Shown here: piece by piece, positions 45,989 through 55,570 of the stretch
Layout: every line of letters begins with the position of its first letter
How positions within the stretch are numbered: the stretch's first letter is position 1
Origin: CBFHOS01 sp965657645
GTDB taxonomy: Bacteria > Pseudomonadota > Alphaproteobacteria > Puniceispirillales > Puniceispirillaceae
NCBI GenBank assembly: GCA_965657645.1
Contig: CBFHOS010000005.1
Span: 39,122 to 103,121, forward strand
DNA length: 64,000 bases
Reading direction: 5' to 3'
Made by a program: the position numbers and the translations under genes
The notes under the pieces: model-generated
Databases searched by the model: none
Seen by the model: only the letters and a program-made list of their open reading frames with translations
What the model was told of the DNA's origin: nothing

Positions 45989-46543
45989 ATGGGCATTAAG
46001 ATGGTCAAACTTGTAAAGAAATCCGGATTTTTCGCAGTAGCATGCTCAATGCTGGGCGCGCTGATGCTGGGTATGGGCGGCATGTCAATCGCGCAGGCAA
46101 AGCCAGTTGAGATGCTGGTGGAAAAATCATGGGCAACTTACCGTAACGATGAAAATGGCAAACGAACCTGTTTTATCAGCAGCGTGCCAACAAAGAGCGT
46201 CGGCAAATATGACCCTGCCAACCGCGGTGAAGTGCGTATCTTTGTGTCGCACGGCCCAGGCAAATCAGATCGCAATATCGTCCAGTTCCTAGCTGGCTAC
46301 AAATATAAGACCCAGACCGATGTCGAAGTGAAAATCGACAATAAGAAATTCAAGCTATTCACCATCGAGGGCCGTGCCTTTGCCGAGAGTGAAGAAGATG
46401 ACATCGCGATGATCCGCGCGATGAAGCGTGGTAGCAAGATGACCGTTGTTGGCGTATCAAGCCGCGGCACGAAAACCACCGACACTTATTCTCTGGCCGG
46501 ATTTACCAAAGCCAAGAATTTGATGGATAAGACCTGTAAATAA
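45989..46543 (+). CDS. IalB-family (invasion-associated locus B) periplasmic protein
   Basis: This 184-residue protein has a signal peptide (FFAVACSMLGALMLGMGG, cleavage near AQA, about residue 35). It then has the IalB-like core with SWATYRNDENGKRTCFISS, RGEVRIFVSHGPG, and a C-terminal cysteine (MDKTCK) that may pair with the internal one. IalB proteins were named in Bartonella but occur widely in free-living alphaproteobacteria, so no virulence role should be inferred. Function is unknown. Its stop overlaps the rlmN start (TAATG), so they are co-translated. Confidence 0.82.
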   Translation: MGIKMVKLVKKSGFFAVACSMLGALMLGMGGMSIAQAKPVEMLVEKSWATYRNDENGKRTCFISSVPTKSVGKYDPANRGEVRIFVSHGPGKSDRNIVQFLAGYKYKTQTDVEVKIDNKKFKLFTIEGRAFAESEEDDIAMIRAMKRGSKMTVVGVSSRGTKTTDTYSLAGFTKAKNLMDKTCK

Positions 46544-47694
46544 TGATCGTTAACCCCGCCATTGCTAATAGCCCCAACCTCGCGCCGGATAATGTGCCGG
46601 TGCAAGATGGGGCGGCAAAGCATAAATTGCTCGGATTATCACCTAGCCAATTGGAAGAGGTGATCACCGAAGCTGGCCTGCCGAAATTTCGGGCCAAGCA
46701 ATTATGGCGGTGGGTGTGGCGGCATGGTCTCACTAATTTTGAAGAGATGAGCGACCTTGGCAAAGATGTCCGGGCGCAATTTGCCGATATGTTCACGCTT
46801 GATCGCCCCCGGGTGACCCAGCGGCTTCAATCCAGTGATGGCACGATCAAATGGTTGTTGCGCTTTCCAGATGGCAATGAGGCGGAGACGGTTTACATCC
46901 CCGACCGCGATCGCGGCACCTTATGCATATCATCACAGGTTGGCTGTACGCTGACCTGTAGCTTTTGTCATACCGGCACGCAAAAATTGGTCCGCAATCT
47001 CAGCGTCGATGAAATTTGTGGACAGGTCATGCTGGCTCTTGATGAGCTGGGCGATTGGCCGACCGGCAAGCCGGAACGCCGCCTAACCAATATCGTGCTG
47101 ATGGGTATGGGCGAGCCATTATTCAATTACGAGAATGTTGCCGCGGCGATGCGAATCGTCATGAGCGGTGAAGGCATCGGCATTTCAAAGCGCCGGATCA
47201 CCCTATCAACATCGGGTGTGGTTCCTGAAATCAAACGCGCCGGCCGCGAACTTGGGGTCAATCTGGCAATCTCGCTACACGCCGTTCGTGACGAATTGCG
47301 CAACGAGTTAGTCCCGATCAACCGCAAGCATAATCTAGAAGAGCTAATCGACGCCTGCCGCAATTATGAAGGCTTGTCGAACGCGCGCCGGATAACTTGG
47401 GAATATGTGATGCTGGATGGGGTTAATGATACCGACCAAGATTGCGCCCAGTTATTGCGCCTGATCAAAGGCATTCCATCAAAGCTGAATTTGATCCCGT
47501 TTAACCCGTGGCCCGGCAGCCCTTATAAATGCTCTAGCCCACAGCGGATTGAGGCTTTTGCGAAGAAAGTTTTGAAGGCTGGCTATGCATCTCCGGTGCG
47601 TACACCGCGCGGCCAAGACATCATGGCTGCCTGTGGACAGCTTAAATCAGCATCAGAAAGAGACCGGCGGCAAAAGACCGGCGTCGCTTCCTAA
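46543..47694 (+). CDS. rlmN: 23S rRNA/tRNA (adenine-C2) methyltransferase RlmN
   Basis: This 383-residue radical-SAM enzyme methylates A2503 of 23S rRNA and A37 of some tRNAs. The cluster-binding cysteines are Cys135, Cys139 and Cys142 (VGCTLTCSFCHTGTQ). The methyl-carrier cysteine is likely Cys364 (MAACGQL) near the C terminus. VLMGMGEPLFNYENV and RITLSTSGVVPEI are typical. Its ATG overlaps the ialB stop. The pairing of ialB with rlmN is common in alphaproteobacteria to my knowledge. Confidence 0.95.
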   Translation: MIVNPAIANSPNLAPDNVPVQDGAAKHKLLGLSPSQLEEVITEAGLPKFRAKQLWRWVWRHGLTNFEEMSDLGKDVRAQFADMFTLDRPRVTQRLQSSDGTIKWLLRFPDGNEAETVYIPDRDRGTLCISSQVGCTLTCSFCHTGTQKLVRNLSVDEICGQVMLALDELGDWPTGKPERRLTNIVLMGMGEPLFNYENVAAAMRIVMSGEGIGISKRRITLSTSGVVPEIKRAGRELGVNLAISLHAVRDELRNELVPINRKHNLEELIDACRNYEGLSNARRITWEYVMLDGVNDTDQDCAQLLRLIKGIPSKLNLIPFNPWPGSPYKCSSPQRIEAFAKKVLKAGYASPVRTPRGQDIMAACGQLKSASERDRRQKTGVAS

Positions 47695-47798
47695 CGGTTT
47701 TGTGAAATAATAGAGGGGTGTAGGGCGCACCAATCCCCTTGAACAAGCCGACGCATAACACTACATTCATCATGTAATTACGAATCTTGGGGGTAAAA

Positions 47799-48545
47799 AT
47801 GGCAGATAATCGCTTTATGAACACCGCCGCAGCCGATGCTGCGCAAATTGATGTAGGCCTTCGGTCATACATGCTCGGCGTTTACAACCATATGACTGTT
47901 GCTCTGTTATTCAGTGGCTTCTTTGCATTTGGCACAAAAATGCTGACCACTGTTAACAATGCCGCTGGCGATGTTGTTGGCCTCACCCAGCTTGGTTATG
48001 CGCTCTACGCATCACCGCTGAAATGGGTGGTTATGCTGGCACCGCTTGGCATGGTATTCTGGCTCTCAGCCCGCATTGACCGCATGTCGGCCTCAAAAGC
48101 ACGGACAGTATTCTACGTCTTTAGTGCGTTGATGGGCATTTCGCTTTCATCAATCCTAATCACGTTTTCTATGCCGTCTGTGGCCCGCGCATTCTTTATC
48201 ACCGCTGGTGCCTTTGCTGGCCTGTCACTCTATGGTTACACCACAAAGCGTAGCCTGTCGGGCATGGGTTCATTCCTGACAATTGGTGTGTTTGGTCTGA
48301 TCATCGCAATGGTTGTGAACATCTTCCTGCAATCATCGGCAATGCATTTCGCCATCTCGATGATTGGTGTGCTGATCTTTGCTGGCCTAACCGCCTATGA
48401 CACACAGATCATCAAGAACATGTACCGCGCCGGAGACAGCGCCGCTGTTTCAGCGAAGAAATCGATCCACGGGGCACTTCGCCTTTACCTCGATTTCATC
48501 AACATGTTTATGTTCATCCTGCAATTGTTCGGTAACCGCGAATAG
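47799..48545 (+). CDS. Bax inhibitor-1/YccA-family membrane protein
   Basis: This 248-residue protein has about seven transmembrane helices (from HMTVALLFSGFFAFG to FINMFMFILQLFG) and the family segments SITLVF-like MGISLSSILITF, RSLSGMGSFLTIGVFGLI and ITAYDTQ-like GLTAYDTQIIKNMY. The ATG at 47799 is preceded by GGGGG. YccA/YbhL-type proteins modulate membrane protease FtsH or conduct calcium; the role here is unknown. A clear rho-independent terminator follows. Confidence 0.88.
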   Translation: MADNRFMNTAAADAAQIDVGLRSYMLGVYNHMTVALLFSGFFAFGTKMLTTVNNAAGDVVGLTQLGYALYASPLKWVVMLAPLGMVFWLSARIDRMSASKARTVFYVFSALMGISLSSILITFSMPSVARAFFITAGAFAGLSLYGYTTKRSLSGMGSFLTIGVFGLIIAMVVNIFLQSSAMHFAISMIGVLIFAGLTAYDTQIIKNMYRAGDSAAVSAKKSIHGALRLYLDFINMFMFILQLFGNRE

Positions 48546-48571
48546 ATTGTAGAATGAGATAGATTGCAAAT

Positions 48572-48605
48572 ACGCCCGGGCCAATTGGTTCGGGCGTTTC
48601 TGTTT
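48572..48605 (+). terminator. rho-independent terminator after the BI-1 gene
   Basis: ACGCCCG (48572-48578) pairs with CGGGCGT (48591-48597), extended inward by two G-T and two C-G pairs to an AATT loop, and is followed by TTTCTGTTT. This is a good intrinsic terminator between the membrane-protein gene and fbp. Confidence 0.85.
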
Positions 48606-48618
48606 GAAAGCGACACCA

Positions 48619-49638
48619 ATGTCACAAACACCGCCCATCGCCATGCTCACCGATTTTCTAGATCAACATAGCGCCGCTGGATCGCCCCAGATCAAGGCCA
48701 GTTGCGCCGCTATTCACGCCCTCGCGGATGCGGCGGCACAGATATCCGCGCTCATCCGCCAGCCGCATCCAACGGCCAATCTCGGCGCGGTTAAAGGCAG
48801 TGCCAATGCCGATGGTGACGCGCAAAAGGCACTGGATGTAATGGCCGATGAAATCATCACGGCGGCGCTCAGGACATCCGGCGTTGCGCTCTATCTGTCC
48901 GAAGAACAGGACGCACCAATTCCGTTAAATGACGATGGCTTGGTGATTGTCGCCAGTGATCCGCTGGATGGATCCTCGAATATTGATACCAATGTTTCTG
49001 TCGGGACGATCTTTTCGGTAACCGATGTGGCAGGCGGTATTTTACAAAAGGGCCGCGATCAATTGGCCGCTGGCTTTTTTGTTTATGGACCGCAGACAAG
49101 CTTGCTACTGACGCTCGGCGATGGCGTGTTTGCCTTTCAGATGGATGATAACGGCGCCTTTCACGCGGTCCCGTGGAATGTCCCGCAGGATACGGGCCAT
49201 GACGGTGACCGTGGTGAGGTGACAATCCCGGACAAGGGTGCTGAATTTGCCATTAACGCCTCCAATCAACGGCATTGGGAGGCACCGATTGCCGCCTATA
49301 TCGGCGATTGCTTTGCCGGAGCAGATGGCCCCATCGGGCGCAATTTCAACATGCGCTGGATTGGCTCTCTGGTTGCTGATGGCTGGCGTATTTTTCGCCG
49401 TGGCGGGGTGTTTCTCTATCCCGCAGATCGGCGGGCTGGCTATGAAGATGGTCGCTTGCGTTTGGTTTATGAGGCCGCCCCCATCGCGCTTTTGGTTGAA
49501 CAGGCGGGCGGTGCGGCAACGAGTGGCAATGAAGACATTTTGGATATTATACCGACCAATTTGCACCAGAGAGTGTCGTTTATGTTTGGCTCAAAGATAG
49601 AAATTGATCTTATTGTGTCGTACTGTAATGTGAATTAG
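48619..49638 (+). CDS. fbp: class I fructose-1,6-bisphosphatase
   Basis: This 339-residue enzyme hydrolyses fructose-1,6-bisphosphate in gluconeogenesis. The metal/phosphate-binding motif is SDPLDGSSNIDTNVSVGTIF. GSANADGDAQKALDVMADE, MRWIGSLVADGWRIFRRGGVFLYP and ALLVEQAGGAATSG are family signatures. The ATG at 48619 is used; a TTG five codons upstream lies at the terminator end. It is followed 23 bases later by the aldolase gene, making an fbp-fba unit. No RuBisCO or phosphoribulokinase is visible. Confidence 0.94.
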   Translation: MSQTPPIAMLTDFLDQHSAAGSPQIKASCAAIHALADAAAQISALIRQPHPTANLGAVKGSANADGDAQKALDVMADEIITAALRTSGVALYLSEEQDAPIPLNDDGLVIVASDPLDGSSNIDTNVSVGTIFSVTDVAGGILQKGRDQLAAGFFVYGPQTSLLLTLGDGVFAFQMDDNGAFHAVPWNVPQDTGHDGDRGEVTIPDKGAEFAINASNQRHWEAPIAAYIGDCFAGADGPIGRNFNMRWIGSLVADGWRIFRRGGVFLYPADRRAGYEDGRLRLVYEAAPIALLVEQAGGAATSGNEDILDIIPTNLHQRVSFMFGSKIEIDLIVSYCNVN

Positions 49639-49661
49639 CACGTCCCCAAAAGGATAATCAG

Positions 49662-50723
49662 ATGCTTATTGCCCTACGCCAATTGCTCGATGATGCGGCC
49701 GAACATAATTATGGTGTTCCCGCGTTCAACATCAACAATATGGAACAGGGGCTGGCGATTATGAAGGCCGCTGACAGGCTGGATTCTCCAGTGATCATGC
49801 AGGCTAGCCGCGGCGCTCGTAATTATGCTGGCGACGTTATGCTACAGGCGATGGTCAAGGCGCTGGCGGAGATGTATCCGCATATCCCCGTTTGCATGCA
49901 TCAGGATCACGGTAATAGTCAGGCAACATGCATGACCGCCATTCAATATGGCTTTACCTCGGTGATGATGGATGGCTCGCTAGAGGCTGATGCCAAAACC
50001 CCCGCATCCTATGATTATAACCTCGATGTAACCAAGCGCGTCACCGAGATGGCGCATCATGGCGGGGTTTCGGTTGAAGGCGAATTGGGCGTTCTAGGCT
50101 CGCTCGAAACTGGCGAGGGCGAGGCCGAAGACGGACATGGCGCCGTTGGCAAACTATCCCAAGACCAATTATTGACCGATCCCGAACAGGCCGTTGATTT
50201 CGTCAAGAACACCAAAGTCGACGCATTGGCGATCGCAATGGGCACCAGCCACGGCGCCTATAAGTTCACCCGCAAGCCCGATGGCGACATTCTGGCAATG
50301 GATGTGGTCGAGGAAATCAACCGCCGTCTGCCTACAATTCATCTGGTGATGCATGGCTCGTCCAGCGTTCCGCAAGAATTACAGGATGTGTTTAACGCGC
50401 ATGGTGGGGAAATGCCGCAAACATGGGGCGTACCGTTAGAGGAAATTGAACGCGGCATAAAACATGGTGTGCGCAAGGTGAATATCGACACTGATTGCCG
50501 TCTGGCCATGCTTGGGGTGATGCGCAAAATCATCACCGAGAACAAAGCAGAATTTGACCCGCGCAAGGTCCTAAAGCCGGCAATGGATGCGATGGAACAA
50601 TTATGCGCCGATCGGTTTGAACGCTTTGGCACGGCGGGCAATGCGCACCGGATAAAGCCATTATCGCTAGGCACGATGGCGGCGCGTTATGAGAGTGGTT
50701 CGCTCGATCCGGCTATCGGCTAG
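49662..50723 (+). CDS. fba: class II fructose-bisphosphate aldolase
   Basis: This 353-residue zinc-dependent aldolase cleaves or forms fructose-1,6-bisphosphate. Zinc-site and catalytic segments are visible: CMHQDHGNS, GVSVEGELGVLGSLETGEG, and LVMHGSSSVPQELQD, with VRKVNIDTDCRLA near 280. The form is the Calvin-cycle subtype. AAAAGGA precedes the ATG. Its stop overlaps that of the converging NAD-binding epimerase-like gene by four bases. Confidence 0.94.
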   Translation: MLIALRQLLDDAAEHNYGVPAFNINNMEQGLAIMKAADRLDSPVIMQASRGARNYAGDVMLQAMVKALAEMYPHIPVCMHQDHGNSQATCMTAIQYGFTSVMMDGSLEADAKTPASYDYNLDVTKRVTEMAHHGGVSVEGELGVLGSLETGEGEAEDGHGAVGKLSQDQLLTDPEQAVDFVKNTKVDALAIAMGTSHGAYKFTRKPDGDILAMDVVEEINRRLPTIHLVMHGSSSVPQELQDVFNAHGGEMPQTWGVPLEEIERGIKHGVRKVNIDTDCRLAMLGVMRKIITENKAEFDPRKVLKPAMDAMEQLCADRFERFGTAGNAHRIKPLSLGTMAARYESGSLDPAIG

Positions 50724-51598
50724 TCGGCGTCCTGTTCGGCCCGCAAAATGGCGGCTAGCCCCGTTTCATAATCGGGATACAACAGATCCACCCCTAATTC
50801 AGGCTTGATAACCCGCGAACCGACCCGCCGGCGCGAGACGTAAAAGGTCCGCGCCATTGGCGATAGATTGGCCTCTTCAAGAGTCTGTTCAACTGGTGGC
50901 TCGACACCCAGCAAAGACGCGGCGTGACGAACAACATCACCTTGCGGGGCCGGTTTATTATCGGCCAGATTGATAATCCGTCCGGGCCGCGGCTGGTTCA
51001 TTGCGGCGATGATAATAGCGCAGATATCATCGACATGAATGCGGTTAAACACCTGCCCCTCGCGCTTTATTATCCGCGCCGTGCCATTGCGCAACCCGTC
51101 AAAGGGGCTCCGGCCCGGCCCATAAATACCAGCCGCCCGAAAAATCTCGGCATCAAACAATGCCTGCCATCTCTGTTCCGCCTCGAGCCGGGCAATACCG
51201 CGCGCCGTTGCCGGAGCGGGGACCGTATCCTCATAACAAAACCCGTCAGGCTGGTCTGGATAGATCGAGGTGGCCGACACATAGCCGCACCATCCCTTGC
51301 CATCGCCAAATAGTTCACCGAGCAAATCACCATGCGCATCGAGCACCGGATCACTGCCGCCAATCGCGGTAATGGTTGATATGATCGCATCAACCCCATG
51401 AAACGCCGCCACCGGATCAACCAGCGCCACCTCGTCACTAAAGGGATAAATCTGCCAGCCCATCGCGGCTTCGCTTGCCAGCTTTTCTGGCGAACGGGTG
51501 GTACCGCGAACATGCCAGCCAGCCTGTGCCAGCGCATGCCCCAGCGGGCGGCCAACATAGCCAAGCCCGAAAATGAAAATGGTTGGTGCTTTATTCAT
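50720..51598 (-). CDS. NAD-dependent epimerase/dehydratase-like SDR protein
   Basis: This 292-residue atypical short-chain dehydrogenase has an N-terminal GxxGxxG-type motif (FIFGLGYVGRPLGHALAQAG), CGYVSATSIYPD with the catalytic-type Ser/Tyr region, and FNRIHVDDICAIIIAAMNQP near residue 180. It resembles YeeZ-like proteins of unknown substrate. It shares a 4-base stop overlap with fba, and its start is 29 bases after the end of the M23 peptidase gene on the same strand, so it may be the second gene of a pair. Confidence 0.8.
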   Translation of the reverse strand: MNKAPTIFIFGLGYVGRPLGHALAQAGWHVRGTTRSPEKLASEAAMGWQIYPFSDEVALVDPVAAFHGVDAIISTITAIGGSDPVLDAHGDLLGELFGDGKGWCGYVSATSIYPDQPDGFCYEDTVPAPATARGIARLEAEQRWQALFDAEIFRAAGIYGPGRSPFDGLRNGTARIIKREGQVFNRIHVDDICAIIIAAMNQPRPGRIINLADNKPAPQGDVVRHAASLLGVEPPVEQTLEEANLSPMARTFYVSRRRVGSRVIKPELGVDLLYPDYETGLAAILRAEQDAD

Positions 51599-51627
51599 TC
51601 AATCTACCCATTCACCTAATGCGAAAT

Positions 51628-52563
51628 CTATTGCGCCGACGGCGTTGATCCCATTGGCCCGGCAATTAACCCAGCATCAAGGCGCCGCCCCTGCCAGTCC
51701 AAACGCCAATCCAAATGCGGTCCGGTGGAACGCCCACTCGACCCGATATGACCAATGATCGCACCGCGCGCAACAAATGTACCGGCCTCGACAATGATAT
51801 CATCAAGATGGAGAAACGCCGAATTAACCCCTAGCCCATGCGCCATAATAATGGTCCATCCCGAATAATATAAATCATCAACAAGGGTGATAACACCATC
51901 GGCAGGGGCACGCACTGGCGTGCCTTTGGGCGCGGCAATATCAATACCGTAATGGGGCTGGCGCGGTTTGCCATTCAAAATACGCTGGCCACCATAGACG
52001 CCGGAAATTCTACCCCTTGCGGGCCAGTCAAATCCGGCAAAGAAATTCGGGCGACCGGCGCTATCAAGGGTCTTTGGCATGATCGCCCGTGCGGCCTTGA
52101 CCGCTTTGCTATCCCGCACAATCCGGTTCGTCACGGCGGCAGGCGGCGTCACCATCTTTTGCGCTAGGCCATTAATGCGCTGAATATCATATTCCCGCTG
52201 ATCGGGCGCGACCACACTGACCTCATTACTTTTATCTGGACTATTATCTGGTGGGGCTATGATGATCTCTATCGGGTCATCTGAATCGCGGTGAAAGCCA
52301 ATAACGAAATGCCCCTGCGCAGAAATCGGCATCGGCGTGCCATCAACAATCACCGCGGCACCGGCGGCGGCCTTGCCAAATATCAATCCACCCTCGCGGA
52401 TATCACCGCCGATAATCTCGGCGCCATTTATCACCGGCTCGTCGGCGTGCGCAGCCGATACGAACATCAGCATGAGCATGCCGACAGCATGGGCGATACC
52501 GCTAGCTCGATGGTTAGCCCGCCGCCAGCGGGTATAGAGAGGGAAAATTCCTTGATAAAGCAT
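51628..52563 (-). CDS. M23-family zinc metallopeptidase, exported
   Basis: This 311-residue protein has an N-terminal hydrophobic segment (AVGMLMLMFVSAAHA, residues about 27-41) fitting a signal peptide. The LytM/M23 domain lies at about 185-300: HYGIDIAAPKGTPVRAPADG holds the first zinc-ligand His/Asp and STGPHLDWRL the HxH-like ligand. M23 enzymes cut peptidoglycan cross-links or act as amidase activators. An M23 activator role in division is an alternative if ligands are incomplete; HLD in place of HLH at the usual site should be noted. Confidence 0.85.
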   Translation of the reverse strand: MLYQGIFPLYTRWRRANHRASGIAHAVGMLMLMFVSAAHADEPVINGAEIIGGDIREGGLIFGKAAAGAAVIVDGTPMPISAQGHFVIGFHRDSDDPIEIIIAPPDNSPDKSNEVSVVAPDQREYDIQRINGLAQKMVTPPAAVTNRIVRDSKAVKAARAIMPKTLDSAGRPNFFAGFDWPARGRISGVYGGQRILNGKPRQPHYGIDIAAPKGTPVRAPADGVITLVDDLYYSGWTIIMAHGLGVNSAFLHLDDIIVEAGTFVARGAIIGHIGSSGRSTGPHLDWRLDWQGRRLDAGLIAGPMGSTPSAQ

Positions 52564-52663
52564 TGGCAGACGCTAACATCATCTGGTAGAAAATACATCT
52601 CAAAACACAAATTGTAGTCCTAAACGCGATTATGAACCTAGCCTAGATTGGTGGAAACCGACC

Positions 52664-53602
52664 ATGCCTTCTTCGACCCACGAACATGTTGTTATCATTG
52701 GCGCCGGTGCGGCCGGTTTATCAGCCGGCATTTACACGGCGCGGGCCAATCTGAACCCGGTGATTATCGCTGGATTACAGCCCGGTGGCCAGATGACGAT
52801 CACCACTGATGTTGAGAATTATCCGGGCTTTGCCGAGGTTATCCAAGGGCCGTGGCTGATGACCGAAATGCAGGGACAAGCGGAGAATGTTGGTGCGCGG
52901 GTGATGTATGATCTGGTGACATCGATTGATGCCAGCAAGCGGCCCTTTACTATCACCCTTGATTCGGGCGACAATTTAACCGCCGATGTGGTGATCTTGG
53001 CAACCGGTGCACAGGCGCGCTGGCTTGGTCTGCCATCTGAACAGACATTTAACGGCCGCGGCGTTTCTGCCTGCGCCACCTGTGATGGGTTTTTCTATAA
53101 GGGCCGTGAGGTCGCGGTTATCGGCGGCGGCAACACCGCGGTTGAAGAGGCGCTCTATCTTGCCAATATTTGCGACAAGGTTACGCTGGTGCATCGCCGT
53201 GATGGTTTACGCGCCGAACAGATCATGCAGGATCGCCTGCTCCGTAACGACAAGATCACTGTCGAATGGAACCGCGAAGTGGCCGAGGTATTGGGCGATG
53301 ATGCTGGTGTTTCGGGATTGCGGCTGGCCTCTACAACTGGCGAGCCTGACAAGGAAATCGCCGTGCATGGAATGTTTGTTGCGATCGGTCACGACCCGGC
53401 AACCAGCGCCTTTGCCGGTGCGGTAGAGCTCGATGATGAAGGCTATATTATTGCTGAAAAAGGCGGGACGCGGACCTCTACCGAGGGAATTTTTGCGGCT
53501 GGGGATTGTGTCGATAAAATCTACCGCCAAGCTGTAACCGCCGCCGGCATGGGCTGTATGGCGGCACTCGATGCAGAACGCTGGCTCGGCGAACAGCAAT
53601 AA
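52664..53602 (+). CDS. trxB: thioredoxin-disulfide reductase
   Basis: This 312-residue flavoprotein reduces thioredoxin with NADPH. It has FAD motif HVVIIGAGAAGLSAGIYTAR (8-27), redox CATC (Cys137, Cys140), NADPH motif VAVIGGGNTAVEEALYLA, and the C-terminal FAD segment GIFAAGDCVD. Length matches bacterial TrxB. It is divergent from the M23 peptidase and converges with an MFS transporter. Confidence 0.95.
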   Translation: MPSSTHEHVVIIGAGAAGLSAGIYTARANLNPVIIAGLQPGGQMTITTDVENYPGFAEVIQGPWLMTEMQGQAENVGARVMYDLVTSIDASKRPFTITLDSGDNLTADVVILATGAQARWLGLPSEQTFNGRGVSACATCDGFFYKGREVAVIGGGNTAVEEALYLANICDKVTLVHRRDGLRAEQIMQDRLLRNDKITVEWNREVAEVLGDDAGVSGLRLASTTGEPDKEIAVHGMFVAIGHDPATSAFAGAVELDDEGYIIAEKGGTRTSTEGIFAAGDCVDKIYRQAVTAAGMGCMAALDAERWLGEQQ

Positions 53603-53629
53603 TCTGGCTTAAATTCTAATTGGACAATT

Positions 53630-54835
53630 TTAGGCAGGGGCTGTGCTTGGCTTTGGCCGGTCTTCGGTGATCATCCAATTGACCGCAAAGGCAAGCAAAC
53701 CGGCGGCGGCGTTTAGCCCCCACATCAGCATGTAATCGCCAGTCAAATCATAGATAAGCCCGCCGAGCCATGCCCCAAGGAACGATCCGATCTGGTGCGA
53801 TAAAAAGGCGATGCCAAACAGCATGCTTAGATGCTTTGGTCCAAAAAACACCACGATCAAGCCACTGGTGAGAGGGATTGTGCCAAGCCATAATAGCCCC
53901 ATCGCCGCGCCGAATATCAGCGCCGTTATAGGGGTAATCGGGGTCATCACAAATAATACGATAACCACAGAGCGCAATAGATAGACCGTCGCCAGCGTTT
54001 TTCGTTTTGATCGTATGCCGCCAAGCCATCCCAGAATAAATGCACCAGCAATATTGAATAGCCCGACCACCGCTAGTGACCAGCTAGCCATATTGCTCGA
54101 TAACCCGCTTTGCTCGAGAAATGGCGGCAGATGCGTAGTGATAAAAACCAATTGCAAACCGCAAACGAAAAACCCAGTGGTCAGCAAGATATAATCACGG
54201 CTTTTCGCGGCAAGTTTTAACGCCTCTCCTGCCGTTATCGCGGCGACGTCTGATGTCTGGGCCGTATTATCCCCGCGCAATCCTAGCGCGAATGCAATGC
54301 TGACCGCCATCAATAGTGACAATATCAACATTGCCCCCTGCCAGCCAAAACCGCTGATCCATATCTGCGTTAGCGGCAATAGTGCAAATTGTCCAAAGGA
54401 GCCGAAACTGGTCACCAGACCCATCGCAATCGAACGCTTTTCTGGGGGCGCCGCTCTGGCAACTGCGCCAAGCGCAACCGAAAGGCCAGCACTGCCCATA
54501 CCTAATCCAATGAGGAATTGGCCGAGGAAAATGCCCGCCTCATTCACCATGAGGGCGGTGGATAATAGACCCGCCGTATAGATGATGCCGCCAAGCGCCG
54601 CCACTTTCCACGCGCCGATGCGATCGGCCAGCGCGCCAAATAATGGTGACGCCAGGCCCCACACAATATTTTGAAGGGCGATCGCCAGCGAAAATAGCTG
54701 TAGGCCGGTGCCAAGTTCATTCGAGATTGGTGTGAGAAACAGCCCAAAGACGGATCTGGTGCCGAGCGAAACCGATACAATCGCCGCACCGGCGAGCATC
54801 ATTAATACCCATTTATTCTTCGCGGTCACAACCAA
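53630..54835 (-). CDS. MFS transporter
   Basis: This 401-residue protein has about twelve hydrophobic helices and the MFS loop 2-3 signature LFGALADRIGAWKVAALGG near 60-78. The family exports or imports small solutes by proton coupling; the SLGTRSVFGLFLTPISNELG N terminus is typical of the oxalate/formate-antiporter-like or CynX-like MFS group, but the substrate is not predictable. The start is uncertain: the longest form begins at TTG, and GTG at 54829 or ATG at 54802 are alternatives. It converges with trxB. Confidence 0.82.
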   Translation of the reverse strand: MVVTAKNKWVLMMLAGAAIVSVSLGTRSVFGLFLTPISNELGTGLQLFSLAIALQNIVWGLASPLFGALADRIGAWKVAALGGIIYTAGLLSTALMVNEAGIFLGQFLIGLGMGSAGLSVALGAVARAAPPEKRSIAMGLVTSFGSFGQFALLPLTQIWISGFGWQGAMLILSLLMAVSIAFALGLRGDNTAQTSDVAAITAGEALKLAAKSRDYILLTTGFFVCGLQLVFITTHLPPFLEQSGLSSNMASWSLAVVGLFNIAGAFILGWLGGIRSKRKTLATVYLLRSVVIVLFVMTPITPITALIFGAAMGLLWLGTIPLTSGLIVVFFGPKHLSMLFGIAFLSHQIGSFLGAWLGGLIYDLTGDYMLMWGLNAAAGLLAFAVNWMITEDRPKPSTAPA

Positions 54836-54893
54836 GACACCCCTCTGCCCTTTGACGCTCTATGACGTTATATGAATATATAAAATTACAAAA

Positions 54894-54942
54894 GGAGCAT
54901 TTCGATGGGGGAGCATTTCGGTGGGGGGACCATTTAGGTAGG
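54894..54942. repeat. three ~16-bp tandem units just after a stop codon
   Basis: ggagcatttcgatggg, ggagcatttcggtggg and a diverged gggaccatttaggtag follow head to tail. They begin seven bases beyond the stop of the reverse-strand cold-shock gene (54949). Confidence 0.7.
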
Positions 54943-54948
54943 GGCTGG

Positions 54949-55419
54949 TTATTCCTCTAATAGCCGGACGGCGTTGACTTGGGGGCCTCGGCCCGAATCA
55001 TCAACCTTGATCAACAACTTTTGGCCTTGGATAAGCGAATGGAAACCGCAATTATTCAGCACCCGCGAATGGACAAAGACATCTTCGGGCATGTCCTCGG
55101 CAGTAACAAATCCATAGCCCCGCAGATCATTAAAGAATTTCACCACGGCACGAACTTCTTCGCCTTCGGGTTCCTTTGCGGTTGGCGGCGATGGCAGGCT
55201 AGGCCGGTCCACCGCGATGATGTCTTGGATAACATCGCCATGTTCGTTTTTGGTTAGTGATACAGTGACACTGTCGCCGGATAGCAACCGCATTAAACCG
55301 AATCGGTCGAGCACCGATCGATGCAAAAAAACCTCGGCTTCATCAATCTTAACGAAACCATAACCTTTGCGCTCATTGTACCAGACGAGTTCGCCTTGCT
55401 TTACGTTAACATCTTCCAA
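54949..55419 (-). CDS. double cold-shock-domain protein
   Basis: This 156-residue protein has two cold-shock domains, each with the RNP1-like motif (ERKGYGFVKID near 16-26 and DLRGYGFVTAED near 97-108) and RNP2-like EVFLHRS and EDVFVHSRV. A short linker rich in Pro, Ser and Glu joins them. Tandem CSD proteins are typical of alphaproteobacteria and bind single-stranded RNA or DNA. Translation seems to start at TTG with AGGATG upstream; no nearer ATG exists. The roughly 150-base upstream region could be a structured leader, but no cold-box is recognisable by eye. Confidence 0.84.
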   Translation of the reverse strand: MEDVNVKQGELVWYNERKGYGFVKIDEAEVFLHRSVLDRFGLMRLLSGDSVTVSLTKNEHGDVIQDIIAVDRPSLPSPPTAKEPEGEEVRAVVKFFNDLRGYGFVTAEDMPEDVFVHSRVLNNCGFHSLIQGQKLLIKVDDSGRGPQVNAVRLLEE

Positions 55420-55570
55420 ATCTTGTCATCCTACTTACAAACCACTTGTCAGCAACAGACGGGGTGAACCGCCTGCAACCATAATGATTGGGTAAGATTG
55501 ATTGGATTAACGCTCTACAAAAATGGCTAAAAAGCAAGGTCACAGGCTTGTGAATTAGGTAACGAAAGTG